Positions 1-13,600 are shown, counted from the first letter of the stretch. The stretch is 64,000 nucleotides of DNA from Dromaius novaehollandiae (GCF_036370855.1 NC_088103.1:10727404-10791403), one strand, 5' to 3'. The notes: generated by a model from the sequence alone, not told the origin. A program made the numbers and translations.

Positions 1-3000
1 CAGGTATTCTCTGGACAACATCCTTTCCAACTCATATTACACCATTCTGTCTTCTTCATCTGTAAAACTCCACTGTAGTGCGATTCCATCCATTGACTTG
101 TTGATATCTCATTTTAAAAGGGAAAAAAAAAAAGTAATAAAAATGAATTACTTCCAGCTAAATATTCTGTCAGACATTTTGCACTAAAAACATATACCAT
201 ATATCTTAAATTAGAATAAATGTTCAAAATCAGTTCAATCCATGCTCACTAGAAGCATGATTAAGGACATGAGCAGTTGCTTTTCTTAACTCTTGTTAGC
301 ACATACATGAGCTTTAAAAAGTGAGTTTTAAATTTCTTGAAGCAGGACAACTAAAACCTCAATGTAAAAGAGCTAACAGCAGGTCTGCCACACTGACTTC
401 ATATTTGAAAATTGTTTTTGATGAGAAATACTACATTTTGTACGCACAGAGGAGAAGAATTAAGAACAAACTCAAGTACGTATTCATAACTTTCACAGAA
501 GTATGACTTTTACTAGTTATTAATACGATGTATTTGTTTACCAATAAACCAAAAGTTCCAGATATCAAGTCATCTTTGGCTTCTGGCTTGGCTTAAACTG
601 AACTGATTTTACACAGTTTAGCAGGCATTGTTTGCACTTTCTTGGCACACACAATTACCATTATGGTGCTTATGCATAAATGCACAAACAAAATCAGTCA
701 AAGAACAAAGAACGTGCATGCAGTTGTAATACTCACTTAGCACTGCATATATTATTGCGGATCTCTCACAATCTCTTCTTTTTTTTTTTAATCTCCATCA
801 ACGCAGCAAACATCTGCAGCCATTCAAATGGTAGCCTTGGCTCTGCAGAACCTAGTAGAAAGACCATGGACTGTACACTTCTTCATCAGCTGTATCTTGA
901 TCTGTGGGAGGTTTCCTTACTGGTTCCACTGCTAGCTATGCTTGATAACTGTAGATTTCCCTGACAATATGTTGCCATGTTCAACTGTCTTGTTCTTCTG
1001 AGCTGAGTGTTATAAACTCGCATACGATTGCAAACATTTCCTCACTGTTAAGGAGAGGTGCACTGCACTGCTCAAATTGAGTGAGAGAAACTGCTAAGCG
1101 GCTAAAAGGAAAATGGTATTATTATGTAATTGAAGCAGAGCGTATATGTCTTTTGAAATGCAGGGAAACGAGTTTTAAGTACCAATCCCTTCAAATAGAT
1201 TTTCCATTATCAAGAATAAAGCACAAGAGGTGTCTGCTTAACTGCGGAAGGCATACAAGGTTAGCAAGATAAACTATAAGTATTCTTTCCTTGGTATCCA
1301 CTTCTATGAACTCACACTGATTCTTTCTTCAATGAGCATCTGCTTGCTAGAAATGATGAATATTTCAGATGTCCATTCAAAATAAACATGGAGAACCTAA
1401 TAGGGTATTTATGGCACAGAAGAATTTCCTAAACTCCTCTGACAATAACCCGTAAGGAGAAGTAAAACAAAAACATGGAAAATGATAAATAATAAATGAA
1501 AGTTACAGAGTAGCAGTATGTATCACATTTAGTCTTAATGTTTATATCTGTCCAACCCATTTTCAACAGTAAAGCATTGCTTATTTTCACTCTGTGCAGA
1601 AGATTTTGTAAACATGCTGGTCCTAAAAAGCATAACCTGAAAGATATCCTAGATATCCATGTAAATGAATACACATCCATAAAAACCTAGCACAATTAGA
1701 GAAATGCCAACTACATTTATTATTAGAATAGGATACTACAAATCCTCCTTTAAGAAAGTTTACAATAATATTGGAGGTGAAATACAGTGCAAAAAAAGCC
1801 ATTAAATGGAAATATTCTGTTTAATTTTTCAGCATGTCACTGGCGGATTCACTCAACCGCTACTGATCATTAAATCAGAAGCTGGAGTTGTAACTCAACA
1901 GGCATTATTACAATACTAGTTTACATACCAATCCCACCCATAAAAGAAGGTAGGTTAGAAATACACTAGTGTGTCCTATTTCTGAAATGCCCTTGTGAAG
2001 AACTCTGAAAATTATGTAGCTTTTTATAAGTTTACTGCAGCTGACAGAGAGGGGTAGCCTAATTTAAGATGACCAAGCTTCCCCCAAAACAACAATGTAA
2101 AATCCCAGCATCTCCAACCTACACACTTCCATGAAATTCCTTCAGGAATAAGGCACCTTTCTTGGTGTATACAACTGAAGAACTCTCACCAAATGCAATT
2201 CAGCACCACAAAACAAAGACAAAATACTAGAAGACACAAACTACAGTATCTAAAACCAAAGAGGAAACACTGTACAATCAACTCATCAAAGGAAAAGTCA
2301 AAACAAAAATAAACAAAAGTCCAACAACTAACACATGATACTATGCATGCATACACACAAGCCTTTCCGTCTAAGAGGGAAAAAAAAAAAAAAAAAAAAA
2401 ACTGTTCAAGAAGCTTTTGCAAAAGGAGTGAAACGACAGCATCATATTACATAGCAACCTGCCCTGCCATCAAATCAGAAACAGTAGTAAAAAGAACTCA
2501 AGAAAGAAATCTGGAGACACCGTGAAGCCCTACTATAACATATCTGCTTATGACCAAGAAAATAAAAAAAATAAATTAACATTCACACTTCAACAGAACA
2601 GCTATCTTACCAATTACACATTACAAAATTGAATGACTTATTTACAAAGACACCTTATTTTGCACACTAGTATCTACTTAACTGCACAAAATATATGAAC
2701 AAATGCTAAAGCTTTAACTACACCTATGTGCTGTGCTACAAAAGCAATAGTAATTAAAATAAATAATTAAAAGCATATCCATGACAATGAAACATGCTAA
2801 TTTTTTAATGAATGAATTTATTTGATGAAAGAAGGACAGTGCACTTGCTAGCGTTGTATTACCACAGTTACTCTTAACACACAAAGAGGTGGTTTGCACA
2901 ACTACTCCCACATTAAAAAACAGACAGAGTCACTCCTGAGACTGGATATACTTGCAAGTCAAATACACCTACTCGTTCCTTCCTTAATCTTACCATTTCA

Positions 3001-4049
3001 CTTCATTTTGCCTTACTGAGTAAGCTAGAAATCCTGCAAGCAAGTTTTGTAAAGTACAATAGTGAAAACAAACTGTTAAGAACTGGGATGTTTTTGAAAC
3101 AAATTACACTACAGATATTCATTTATCAAATCTACCATGTCCAATAACTTTTTAAATTCTAATGTACGAAAACAATGCTAAAATATCTGAAATCATTTAG
3201 CTGCACTTGATATAAAAAAAATAGTTCTATAAAATAAGTTTAAACATAACATTTTTCTCATTTTCTTTAGCTTTATCTTACAGTAAGTTTGCACCACTCA
3301 CTCTGCAACATTTTAGTTTTGAAAGAAGTCATGACTTATTTCTATTCAAAATATCCTTATGATGAACTGAAAATGTAATATCCATGTACTACTACCTGTT
3401 ACTTTTTTTTCAATAAGCCATAAATGTAATAACACTATTTTGTTATAAAAAGCAAAGTGTTTTAATTTGAAACACTGATCTTTTGTTATCACGTTATCAT
3501 GAAAGATAGCCATCTTAAAAATCTCAAAGAAAGGCACTGCCATGTGAAACTGAAGACTCTTGTAAGTTTTTGAAAATTTCAGTTTCACTTGAGGTGTTGC
3601 AAAGATTAAGGAACAAAAAAAAGGAAATTGCAACTACAGTAATTTAGGCAGGAAATTTCCAGTTTCATTAACTTGGTTTATGTTATAACATTGACATTTT
3701 GCACCTAATTTCAGATGCCATAAAATCTGTATACTGAAAAAAACAAAATTCAGCTATTACCTTCGGAAGGAATAAACTAGGAATAGAAGAAGCTAAAGCG
3801 AATCTTCAGTACAATGGAAGGCAAACTTTTTAGTCTGCAGACTCGTGCAGAAAGATTCAAATATGTATACAACATGCTGGAGAGAGAGAGGAAAAAAGAA
3901 AATGTTCTGTGCTTTTAAAATTAGCTAATCTCCTGAATAGCTGGAAAACACTGCTTCCCAGAAGTTAACCCTTTGATTTCCTATTCTATAGGACAAGAAA
4001 ACACTGCTTAAAATGGGAGGAGATAAATATCAAAGCAATTATTGGTTAC
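1..4049 (-). other. TET1: TET1 intron 3, partial
   Basis: AT-rich sequence lies downstream of the exon 3 donor. No further exon was recognised on either strand, and the short ORFs lack family resemblance. It contains an A22 run at 2380-2401, preceded by a short stretch with many stop codons in all frames. Confidence 0.7.
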
Positions 4050-4100
4050 CTTAAAAACTCTTTGCTTCCTCCTCTGAGGTCTTTTGTTTTCAGTTAGAAC
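4050..4100 (-). CDS. TET1: TET1 exon 3 (51-base exon after the CXXC exon)
   Basis: On the minus strand an acceptor ending gttttttag is followed by 51 bases encoding [17 protein letters not shown] and the donor gtaacc. The peptide matches the human segment after PLEV, which reads ENKRPQREKKPK. Both ends are phase 0, so the exon joins directly to the GAG at the end of exon 2. It is highly basic and extends the positive patch after the CXXC domain. It contains no ATG and has an in-frame TAG just upstream, so a transcript starting in the neighbouring CpG island would have to begin translation in a later exon. Confidence 0.88.
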
Positions 4101-7100
4101 CTAAAAAAACATCAAATTGCAGAATAAGTTGTGGTCACAAAGGCAGGCACCTCCAATTTTATTATTAAACTGCAACATTTCTCAGTACCCAGAATGCTTT
4201 ACGTGCAGCACTTTAGCGGGCTGATGGGGCCCTAGGCGGCCCCCCCGCTGCCGCCCCGACACGCAGCGCCGCCGCCGAGGGGAGAGGCCCGGCCGCCCCC
4301 CTGGAGCCGGCCTCGCTGGTGCCCCGCATTCCTCACAGCGGCGCCCACGAGGCGGCCATCTTGCTTCCTGCCGCAGCGGCGCCCTCCGCGCCGTCGCCCT
4401 CCTCCAGGCGGCGTCGCGGGCGCGCGCCTCGTGCGGCTCCGCGGCGGCCGGGTGCGCGCCCGCCCCCGCCTCACCCCGCCCCGCGCGCGCGCGCGGCGAC
4501 GCGCCGGGCATGCCGCCCGCCAGAGGAGCCGCGGGCGGCCCCAGCCAATGGCGAGGCGCGGCGCGCGGCGCCCCCCCCCGCCCCGCGCTCGCGCCGGCCC
4601 TGCCCAAACAAAGGGTCTCCTGTGCGGGCGCCGCAGCGGCCGCCCGCAAGCTGCGGCATGGACTCGGCGCCGCCGCGGAGCCGGCCAGCCGCGCGCGCGC
4701 CCCCGCGCTCCCGGGCGCGTGCACGGCGGGGCCCGGCCCGGCCCGGCCCGGCCCGCCACCGCCTGCACGCCCGCCCGGGCCGCGCTCCCGTGCTTTTCGG
4801 CTCTGTAAGGGCAGGCTGCCCGCGGGGTCAGGCGAGGACACAGCCCGAGAGCACCCGCCCCTGGGCACGCACCCACACATGCATGCGGACGGGCACCCGC
4901 GTGCACGTGCGCTGTGGTGCGCGCAGGCTGGGCACGCGTGCACCCGCCCCTGCGCATGCACGCCTGGCACGTGCTGCCGTGCACCTGCACACACGCCCCG
5001 CGCGGGCCCGGCACCGAGGCCAGGCACCCCGCTCCGTCCCCCGGGGCAGAGATGGGGTGCAGCACGGGCCTCGGCGCCCACTCCCGCGAGGCTGCCTGCG
5101 CCACGCTCGGGGGATGCTGCTACCACGGCTCGCCCTAGAAGCGGCAGCACCCGGCGCCTGCAGCTCTGCGGCGCGGGGATCACGGGCAGCCCAGAGCTGG
5201 GGGCGCCGGCGACCTCCACGGCCGGTGCTGCTGGGCGCTGGCAACCCGCCCGGGAGGGCTGCGCCCCAGCCCGCAGGCTCACGCAGCCCCTGCCCTCGCC
5301 ACGGGTGCGCGCGCGGCCCAGTGCACGATGCCCGCCGCTGCCCTGCTGCAGGAGAAGGTTCTCTCTTTTCGCAGCACCTGACACAGACGGTATCTGTCCT
5401 AAACAACTTCTGAGGCAAAGAGACAACAACGTAACGTAATCTTATTTCCCATGTCACCACCTGTTTGAAGTGCTGAGCGGGATGGAGAGGTAGTATCTTC
5501 ATCCCGAAGTGATAAACCTGCTCGCTAACATGAGACAACACATTGCAGGGTACCTACTTTAACCTATTACTACTCACTGAGATGTTTAATACAACAGTTT
5601 TCAGCTGATATCTGAACCAGAAAGCCGGCTATGTATTCATGCACCATCTACATCAACTACATGCATCATCTGCATTTGCAGCTACAAATTGCAATTTAAA
5701 ACTGTTTTTTGTATCTCCTGTTGAATCCTAAGTGTAATTCCAGTTTGGTTATCGGTATAAATCAGCTAAGTAGTGCAAACACTCAGATTTGGACCCACAA
5801 CTTATTCTGTATTGTATCAATTAAACAAGAGAAAGCTGCTGCCTTTTTTTTGATGTCTGACACCACCTAATATTTAAGCTCCCAATCTGTTGTACTAGAG
5901 TTTCATGCAGAGATAATAGGATTTAGGCCCAGGTAAAGTAAAAGTACTGACTTGAAAGTTAATGCTTTCCTAAAGTACCACAAGTTTATGAGGGTTTTTA
6001 GCCATAACAAAAATGGGAAAGGTGCCTACACTCAGTGATCTCCATTATCTTTGCAGCTTTCGCTACCTAAAATGCTTTACAGTCCGGAAAAAAACCACCC
6101 CAACCTATTTTATTTGCCTAGAAACATAAAAAGAAAAACTGTTCAGCATACTCATCCAGGCCCTGATGTGGGTGTGCACTGGGTATGCACTAAGCAGCAG
6201 TTGAAAGGAGCACCAGAAGTTGCAACAAAAAATACCAAGTAACACTTAATATTATTATGATGAAAAAATTGAAGTGCTGTGATTTAGTCCCCAATTTGTT
6301 AGTTATGTGCATTGGACAGTACTTAGGCTGTAGTTTCGGGTTTCCTTGTTACCCAGTTTTCCCTCTTCTTTGGATGGATCCTTAATACAAGAAAGGAGAG
6401 AAATACTTTTCTTTCCTCCAAATAAGAAAAATGTCACTGTAAAAGCCATAGGAAACTGGCACAGGGACTTAGGAGCAGGATCAATGAGGAAGCAACTTTT
6501 TAAACACACACTCTAGAACTAACTAGACCCCAAGCTAACCCACTAGCCTTTAATCTAAGCCTTATTATATTCCACACTCAGCATCACAGAGAATGCCAAG
6601 GTGTAAAAATTACTTTACACACACACATGCTATATGCCAAAGAGAGTAAACTGTGCTACTCCAACTCCTAGCCCTGCATCCACCCGATATTTCATACATA
6701 GCTTTGTGCATCTTTGCTGTACATGTTACTCAACTTCACTAGTCCACACACTACCTCCCTGCAAAACTCTCAAGTATCATATTCAAGAGGAGTGACTTTG
6801 TGCACACTTATTTTAAAATTTAACAGGCTTCAATATTTCTGGATTCTCTTGCAAAATACCACAGAAAGTCTAAATTTCTTGATTATAACCAAGTCTGGCT
6901 AGAAAACAAGAATTCCATTTTACTTTATTTTTTGAGATTTCAACAACTGGCTGGGTTCCAAAGCAGAGCAAACCTTTCAAAAATTCAACCAGAGACAGAT
7001 GGGATGTGGAAGACCGAGGTTCAAGCCCTCGGTCTGCATCAGGCAAACTGCCCAAGCCATCAGATTAGTCTAATAATTCTGTCCTCCACCCCATCCCACC

Positions 7101-8576
7101 CCCTTTTGTAAAAAAAGTTTTAAGCAGACATTTCATTTTAGACCTGAGAAACTTTCCCAACAAGAGTTCGATCAGAACAGATAGTATCTGTGAGAGCTTT
7201 CTGTTAAATCAGCATTTTCCATTCAAAAAATGGTTTATTGAAAAGTTCCTAACCAACGCTAATTATAGCATCCTTCTTAACATGCCTGGGTTTTAGGCAG
7301 CATGTTAAAAACCCACAATTAAGCAAGTCTTATTGTTACTTCATATTTCTATGTTACTCAGATTGCAACTATTAAATGAGATGCCTCCACATACTTGGGT
7401 AAACCCAGTGAACCTACACTCAATGCCTGGATTTTTTTTTCCAACTTGCTTACTTCAGGTCCTGCTAATTCTCATTTGGTCTGTTGTCAAATACGAATTC
7501 AAGTGTACGCTGTTCACCTCTAAGCAAAATATTTTCTTGCATGGATGCAACTCTCAATGATGATGAAAACGGTGGCAGCGATGAGGGGGCAGAGCAGCGG
7601 GTCCAGGGGCAGAGGGGCTCGCCTGAGGGGCAGCCTGAGGAAGAGGAAGCCCGGGACAGCAGGCGGATGGGGAGCCGAAGGGCAGCTGCTCTCCTTGCCA
7701 AGCACTTTCTGCCCGCGAGGCATCCTGGCGTTCAGCTGTTCCAGCCCCTGCCCAAGCAGGGCCCCGAAACGCCAGACAAGCAGCCACGGCCCTTTCTGGA
7801 GAGAGGCTGCAACTGTGGCCAGCTCCAGTCTCTCGCAGCAGCCGCTAACACCTTCAGCCGCTGGACCCGACCGACCCACTTGCCTCCAGGGGTGGCCGAG
7901 TGCTCTCCAAAGCGTCCCATCCTCCCCTGCCTCCAGGGGTGGCCGGGTGCTCTCCAAAGTGCCCCGTTGCCCGCAGGCTGCAGGGAGGGCGAGGGGACAA
8001 GCTCTGCCATGCAGAAAGGGGCCTTCTGAGATCAGGGCTCCCGGCACCGGCCAGTTTCGCCGCGGCTCTAAAACAGCCCTATGTGTTACAGCCTTTTGGG
8101 CAAGAGGAGCTCCGGTGGTATGTTATGAAACTCTGCAAGTTCACCTCAGGAACAACCCGGGCTGCGCAGCTTGGCACCCTCGCGGGCTAGGGCTACGCCC
8201 AGGGAGCCCTGGCCAGCTGGGAGCCAGACGGGAGCCGCAGCCCTCGGCACAGTCAGAGCACAACACGCCACAAAGTGCAACTACTGTGCACCACAGTCAG
8301 CTCATATTATACTCCGTTACGACTGCAAGCACTCAGGAGACAGCGTTTTAATCCTGAGGGCATGCTGCTCTATCTGCAAAACCTTTCTGTGCAAAACTTA
8401 ACTCCTTTTCTTTCAAAGAAGATAATAAAGTAAATTATGGCCTACCTTTCCTATCTCATGCTAGTTTTGAAATCTCCCAAATTCTACCCTGCATTGCAGC
8501 AGATCCAGACAACTCAGACATACCTGATGACTCAAGAGCAACAAAATAGACCACTTTTTGAAATCAATAGGCTTTT

Positions 8577-8616
<40 letters not shown>

Positions 8617-10618
8617 AAAGCTGTGAAATAGCCTTCAGTAACTACTATGTTATTTCAGAAAACAACAGACACAGAAAGACAAGACAAAATACAGAAGTTT
8701 CACATTCTCATATATACGTGAACTTGTCAGAAAACACTTTTTACTGTAAAGCATTCCTCTATTATTCACTGTGAGAGGGATGATAATTCAGTATAAAACC
8801 TTTTTCTTCTCCTTTTCAAATCTTACTTGCACTTTTTACTTACTGTGCTGCTCTTTTAAAAAACAGTAAGCCTATTTTTTCCCTGTATATTTTAGGATTC
8901 TTTCTTAATTTTACCACCTCCTAACAAAACAGCCACGACATGAATCCTTCAGGAAGGAGAGCACTTCATAAAACAATGTTGCTATACACAGGGGCTACGA
9001 ACTAGAGCCCACAATGCTTTATCCAGACTTTCATGATGTCACGTCCCTGCAAAACCCATTACATTCAGCAAGGTAAGTATCACTGAAGGTTTATGTGGAT
9101 GTTATTTTTAAGTGATATTTTCAAGTCCAATGTAGTTTTCAAATCTTTATCTGGATTATGTGTGAATTAATGAAAATAACAGTAATGTAACTCCAGACCA
9201 GCTCCAAACATGCAACCGATACTCTCTTAGGGTTGAATGCTTGCACACGTGTGTTGGAATATATACTTCAAACTACATTCACGGATACTACCAACGAGGC
9301 CTTGCTCTAACAGTAAATCCATGTAAGATTTTTTTTAAAGGTACTTTTTTTTTTTTTTAAGTAACCGTATGTATGGACTACCAACTCCTGTACTAGCTAT
9401 TCTAGAGCCCTTAAACGTACCAAGTTCTCATGGACTTCATCGTGAGTTTTGCACCATTTAGTTAAAAAGAGAAGAGAGAATTCCCTTTAAGGCAAAACAT
9501 CACTGTTTAAACTGTGCTCATGCAGAGAATGTCAATCCCCTACACCCTCCTCCCAGTGAATCACCTCCAAAAAATGCTTACATTCCACCAACATGAGAGA
9601 GGGAGAGACGCAGGACTCTTTCAAACAAGGAATGTACTGAAGCCAACCTAATTTCTCTTAATTATTATGTTCAATTTCTATACCATGGACAGAGACCTAC
9701 AGTTTTTTCCCAGTTGCCCTCTGCTTGAAACAAGTTACTGTCATAGAGGTCCCAACCGTTGCAGCCCAAGCCTAGCAGTTTAGGAAAACACAACAGAATT
9801 CCCTTCTGGACTGCTACAATTTGATCTAGAGGATAGCTTCTGAACAGAGCAATACCGCACTTCCCAACCCCTACTACCTCCCCTATATCTCAGCATCTTT
9901 AAAGAGTACTCATATCATATCTACATCATAGGCATACTTTTCTCTTTCATTTTCTCAGAGCAGTTCCTAAGGAGTACAAATGAGACAAAGACTTGTTTTT
10001 ACAAACATCAAAAAAGGCACCAGGTTTCATTCAAATATAATTTCATGAGAAAATACGTGACATATTCTTAAACGTCAAGAATACTCCATTTCTTCTATGT
10101 AAGACTCTGAAGCTTATGATGAAATTTAATGAGAAACGAAGGAGGCCTCTGGTGCAGCTCGAAAGGCATTGCACAAAATGTGACCATTTTTATAAAATAA
10201 AAGCACACACGAAACAAGCTGCCACTGAGAGGAACATAAGCAAGGAATCTCTCATAAAGAAAGCAAAAGGAGTGCCTAAAGAGGAAAGAGGTGAAGGGGC
10301 AAAGCTAATCTGCAAGGAGAAGGTCAGCCTGAGATACAAGAAAAGAAATAAGTATGTTTAGCCTGGAAAACAAAGGTTGACAGAAAAGCTGGAGTGTTTC
10401 CTTTCACTGACCCTGCCAAAGCCCTTTTTCATGGCTTTTAAATCACTTCCTACCTTCACTCCACCAATGCTCTTTCATGAGCTTCTTCAGTCCCACTGGC
10501 TAAACATAAGGAAGAACATAACGTTGCTATTATGCCACTCTCTTGCCATAAATGCCAGGATCAGCCTCTCCCACCTTTATTGCTTTATTATGTATCTTCG
10601 AGTCACATTTTAATTGCC

Positions 10619-10658
<40 letters not shown>

Positions 10659-13600
10659 AGGGGTATTCAGGAGCTGTAGAGGCAAAAACAATGTCAATGA
10701 ACTTTGGTCCAAACTGTTTAAACTTACTCTCCAAACACTGTAATTTAAAATATCCTTCCCCCATAAACACAATCATATCCCCTCACTAAAGAAAGACGTT
10801 TCTTTTTGCTTGCCTGCTTTCAAAACAGAATGGACATGTCTGCAAACCCTGGTAAGTACAGGACAGAGAACAGTAGAAGCACGGATCTCCTGAATCTACT
10901 GGTGCTGACTGGATTTCTACCTGTTACAAGAACAAGCCATTTTAACAAAATTGTTACTGAGAAAGGTTTTATAGGTGCATTCTCTCCAGTATGAACTGTT
11001 CCACTTTGAGTACATACTGGTGCAGAGATTTGAACCTGAGTTTCCCACATCCCAAAGTAAACGTCCCGGTGGCTTAACAACAGAGACGGCGTCTCCCTGA
11101 CTCAGATACTCTTCGTTGACACGAAGTGTAACACTCCCAACAGGAGACAGTGACACAGAGGATAACTCTGTAACTCAGAGATTAGGAAACTCAGTTGGAA
11201 TGTGGGAAATCTACGTTCAATTCCCTACTTACCTGATTTAAAGCCTGATCTTGAACTGAAATCTCTCAGAAGGTCAGTGCTGTTATCACAGGGGCATACA
11301 GACTGTCTTTATCCCTCCTCTTTGTTCCAATAGTAATGACCTGGGTTATAAAAGGCTGATGGATCAGAAAAATGGGTAAGAAACACAGAAAAGAAAGTAT
11401 GTATGTGGGGTGTGGTAAGAGACATAAGGAGAGATGCAGGAGAAGGGAAGTGAGAGAAACAGAAGAATAGACAATTAGAAAGGCAGAGAGATGTGAAAGG
11501 GGAAAACGCAGCTACAATTTGAGCCTAAAGGTTATAAATATAATTTCACCAAATGGGTAGCATCACAAGCAAATTATTTTAACTCTAATTAAAGAGCAAG
11601 CAGCCTTATCTTGCTTTTTAACCTAGGATATTTTAAAATAGACTCTTTCCCTAAGAATTTCCCATTTCTTAAGTGACTATCCTCATTTTCCCCCTCCCCC
11701 TTGCCATTTTGCACTTATATCTTTCTCATTCCTTCACGTCCTCAATGACTTGTTTTGGCCAGTATGCCGAGATCTGGAACAAAGAGTTAAAGCCAAACTC
11801 ACCTCTGGTTTTATGCATTTACACAGCCAAAAGAAGAATAACACCAGCACACCTTATTCTGTATTTGTATTGATGAGTAGAGAAAGTTACTATTCAGTGT
11901 ATTACGTCCAACGGTAACCGTAAGTTGCCTAAAGCCATGCAATAGCCAACATTTCCCTTCATGGCATTTTTAGATATACCTGAAGCCTCACAAGCGTGAC
12001 TTAATTTACAACTTTTTTGGCTTACCTCAAATGGTAGCGTTATTGGTGGCGGTGGCTTTTTCAGTTCTTCGCATTTTCTCTTTTTACATATCCGGTGACT
12101 AGTTTTGCGTTTCCTGCAACAGCTGCATTCTTCACAATTTGTTTTCCGCAGACAAGGTTCACAGACTCCACAACGCCTTCGTTTCTTTTTTTCTAGCATA
12201 GGAAGCAAAGATGAATATGGAACAGGGTAATCACAAGCCGGATTTGTAAGAGAGGATGGCCCTGAGGCCTCTACTGCTTCAGTGCTGTCGCTCACGTTGT
12301 CCTGAACCAAATTCAAGTTTATTCCAACACTTTCCAGCTGTGATGAATAATCATTATGCTGCAGTCTTGAGTCAGCTGGCAAATCTACATTTATGGCTTT
12401 TTCAGAGGCAAGGGCAGAGATTTCTGTGCTTGAAGGCAACACTGAAACAAAACCTTCAGAGAAATGTCCAGAGCTTGCACTGAAGATTTTATCCACTGTG
12501 CTTTTTTCCTCATCAGATGATGAAGTGGGGACATTACCTGAATTCAAAATTGACGTTTCTACATCAATACATTTAACAAGCTGTTCAATTTCCTCCACTT
12601 CAATATTGTTTAAAGAGGTATTGGAAGCTGGTTCACATATTGAAAATATGTTTTTTGAGTCAGATTCTGAATTCTCCCTTGTACAGCTCAGATCAGAATC
12701 TGAGTTAAGTTCTTTGTGAACAGGTACGAAATCCACAACCAATTTTATGTGGGATTCTGTAAATGACCTTGAGCCTTCAAAATGTAAAAGTGAATTTGAT
12801 TCAGTGGTAGCAACAGAGTTAGAATTTGAAACAGCTTCTTCATTCACAGACTCTAAATCCCAGTCTGCCTTTAAGCAGGATTCTGCAAGTGAGCTTGAGT
12901 CTTCTAAATGCTCCTGTGAGTTAGGTTCAGAGGTAAGTACAGATGTAGAATTCAAATCATGTTCTTTACTAGCTAGCACCAGATCCAACTCTGTTTGGAC
13001 ATGGGATTCAGCAAGTGGGCCCAACTCTTCTAATGGTACTGCTGAACTGAGGTCTGAGGTATTGATAGAGTTGGACTCAAAATCAGGTTCTTTACTGTTA
13101 GGCACCAGATCAAAGGGAGTCTCTAAAAGTACCTTTGAGTTTGATTCAGAGGTGATTATAGAATCAGAAGGAGAAGATGGAAGCACAAGCACAGCATTTT
13201 CAGCAAATGCTTCGACTGAACTACCCGTATTGAGATGGCTGTGTGTCTGCTCACAGGGCAGGTCTTCTTGCTTATACTCCACCTCTGACACTTCTGTATT
13301 GTAATCAGCTACCCGACTGTTTGGAAGGGAGTCATTTGTTTCAGGTATTTCTCTCTCTTTGTCTTGACTATCACATTTGCTGGCAGGCTCTTTGTCTGCA
13401 CTGCATGGCATATCCTCTCCAGGAAGAGGAGCTAATTCATTTTGTGCTAAATCTTGTTTCAAAATGCTTTCTCCTGCTTCAACATTTTTTTCTTCTACTA
13501 TCGCCAGGGCTTCTTGTTCATGCTTCTCCTTCGTTTCTAGTCTTTTCTGTGCTGCAGTTTTCTTGGGTTTTGCAATTGTTGGAGCTTGGACCAATCTACG

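Larger units (their letters stand above)
5381..12025 (-). other. TET1: TET1 intron 2, remainder
   Basis: Non-coding sequence lies between the exon 2 donor and the internal CpG island. It holds a GC-rich block at about 7560-8260, an A33 run at 8582-8614, a T30A8 run at 10622-10659, and MITE-like palindromic fragments near 7000 and 11030-11275. A purine-rich stretch covers about 11370-11510. No other exon was recognised. Confidence 0.7.

Noticed and set aside
4182-5439. Long overlapping ORFs on both strands (up to 415 codons) across the first CpG island
   Set aside because: GC-rich DNA has few stop codons, so all frames stay open. The translations are Arg/Ala/Pro/Gly-rich with no domain, and several overlap in opposite frames.
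7484-8351. A 268-codon and a 181-codon ORF in the GC-rich intron block
   Set aside because: No resemblance to a known protein, mutually overlapping in different frames, and a tandem duplication that does not preserve frame (47 bases).
11894-12025. The last 44 codons of the long TET1 ORF
   Set aside because: They lie after a good donor (gag|gtaagc) and do not match TET1. Exon 3 at 4050-4100 supplies the true continuation.
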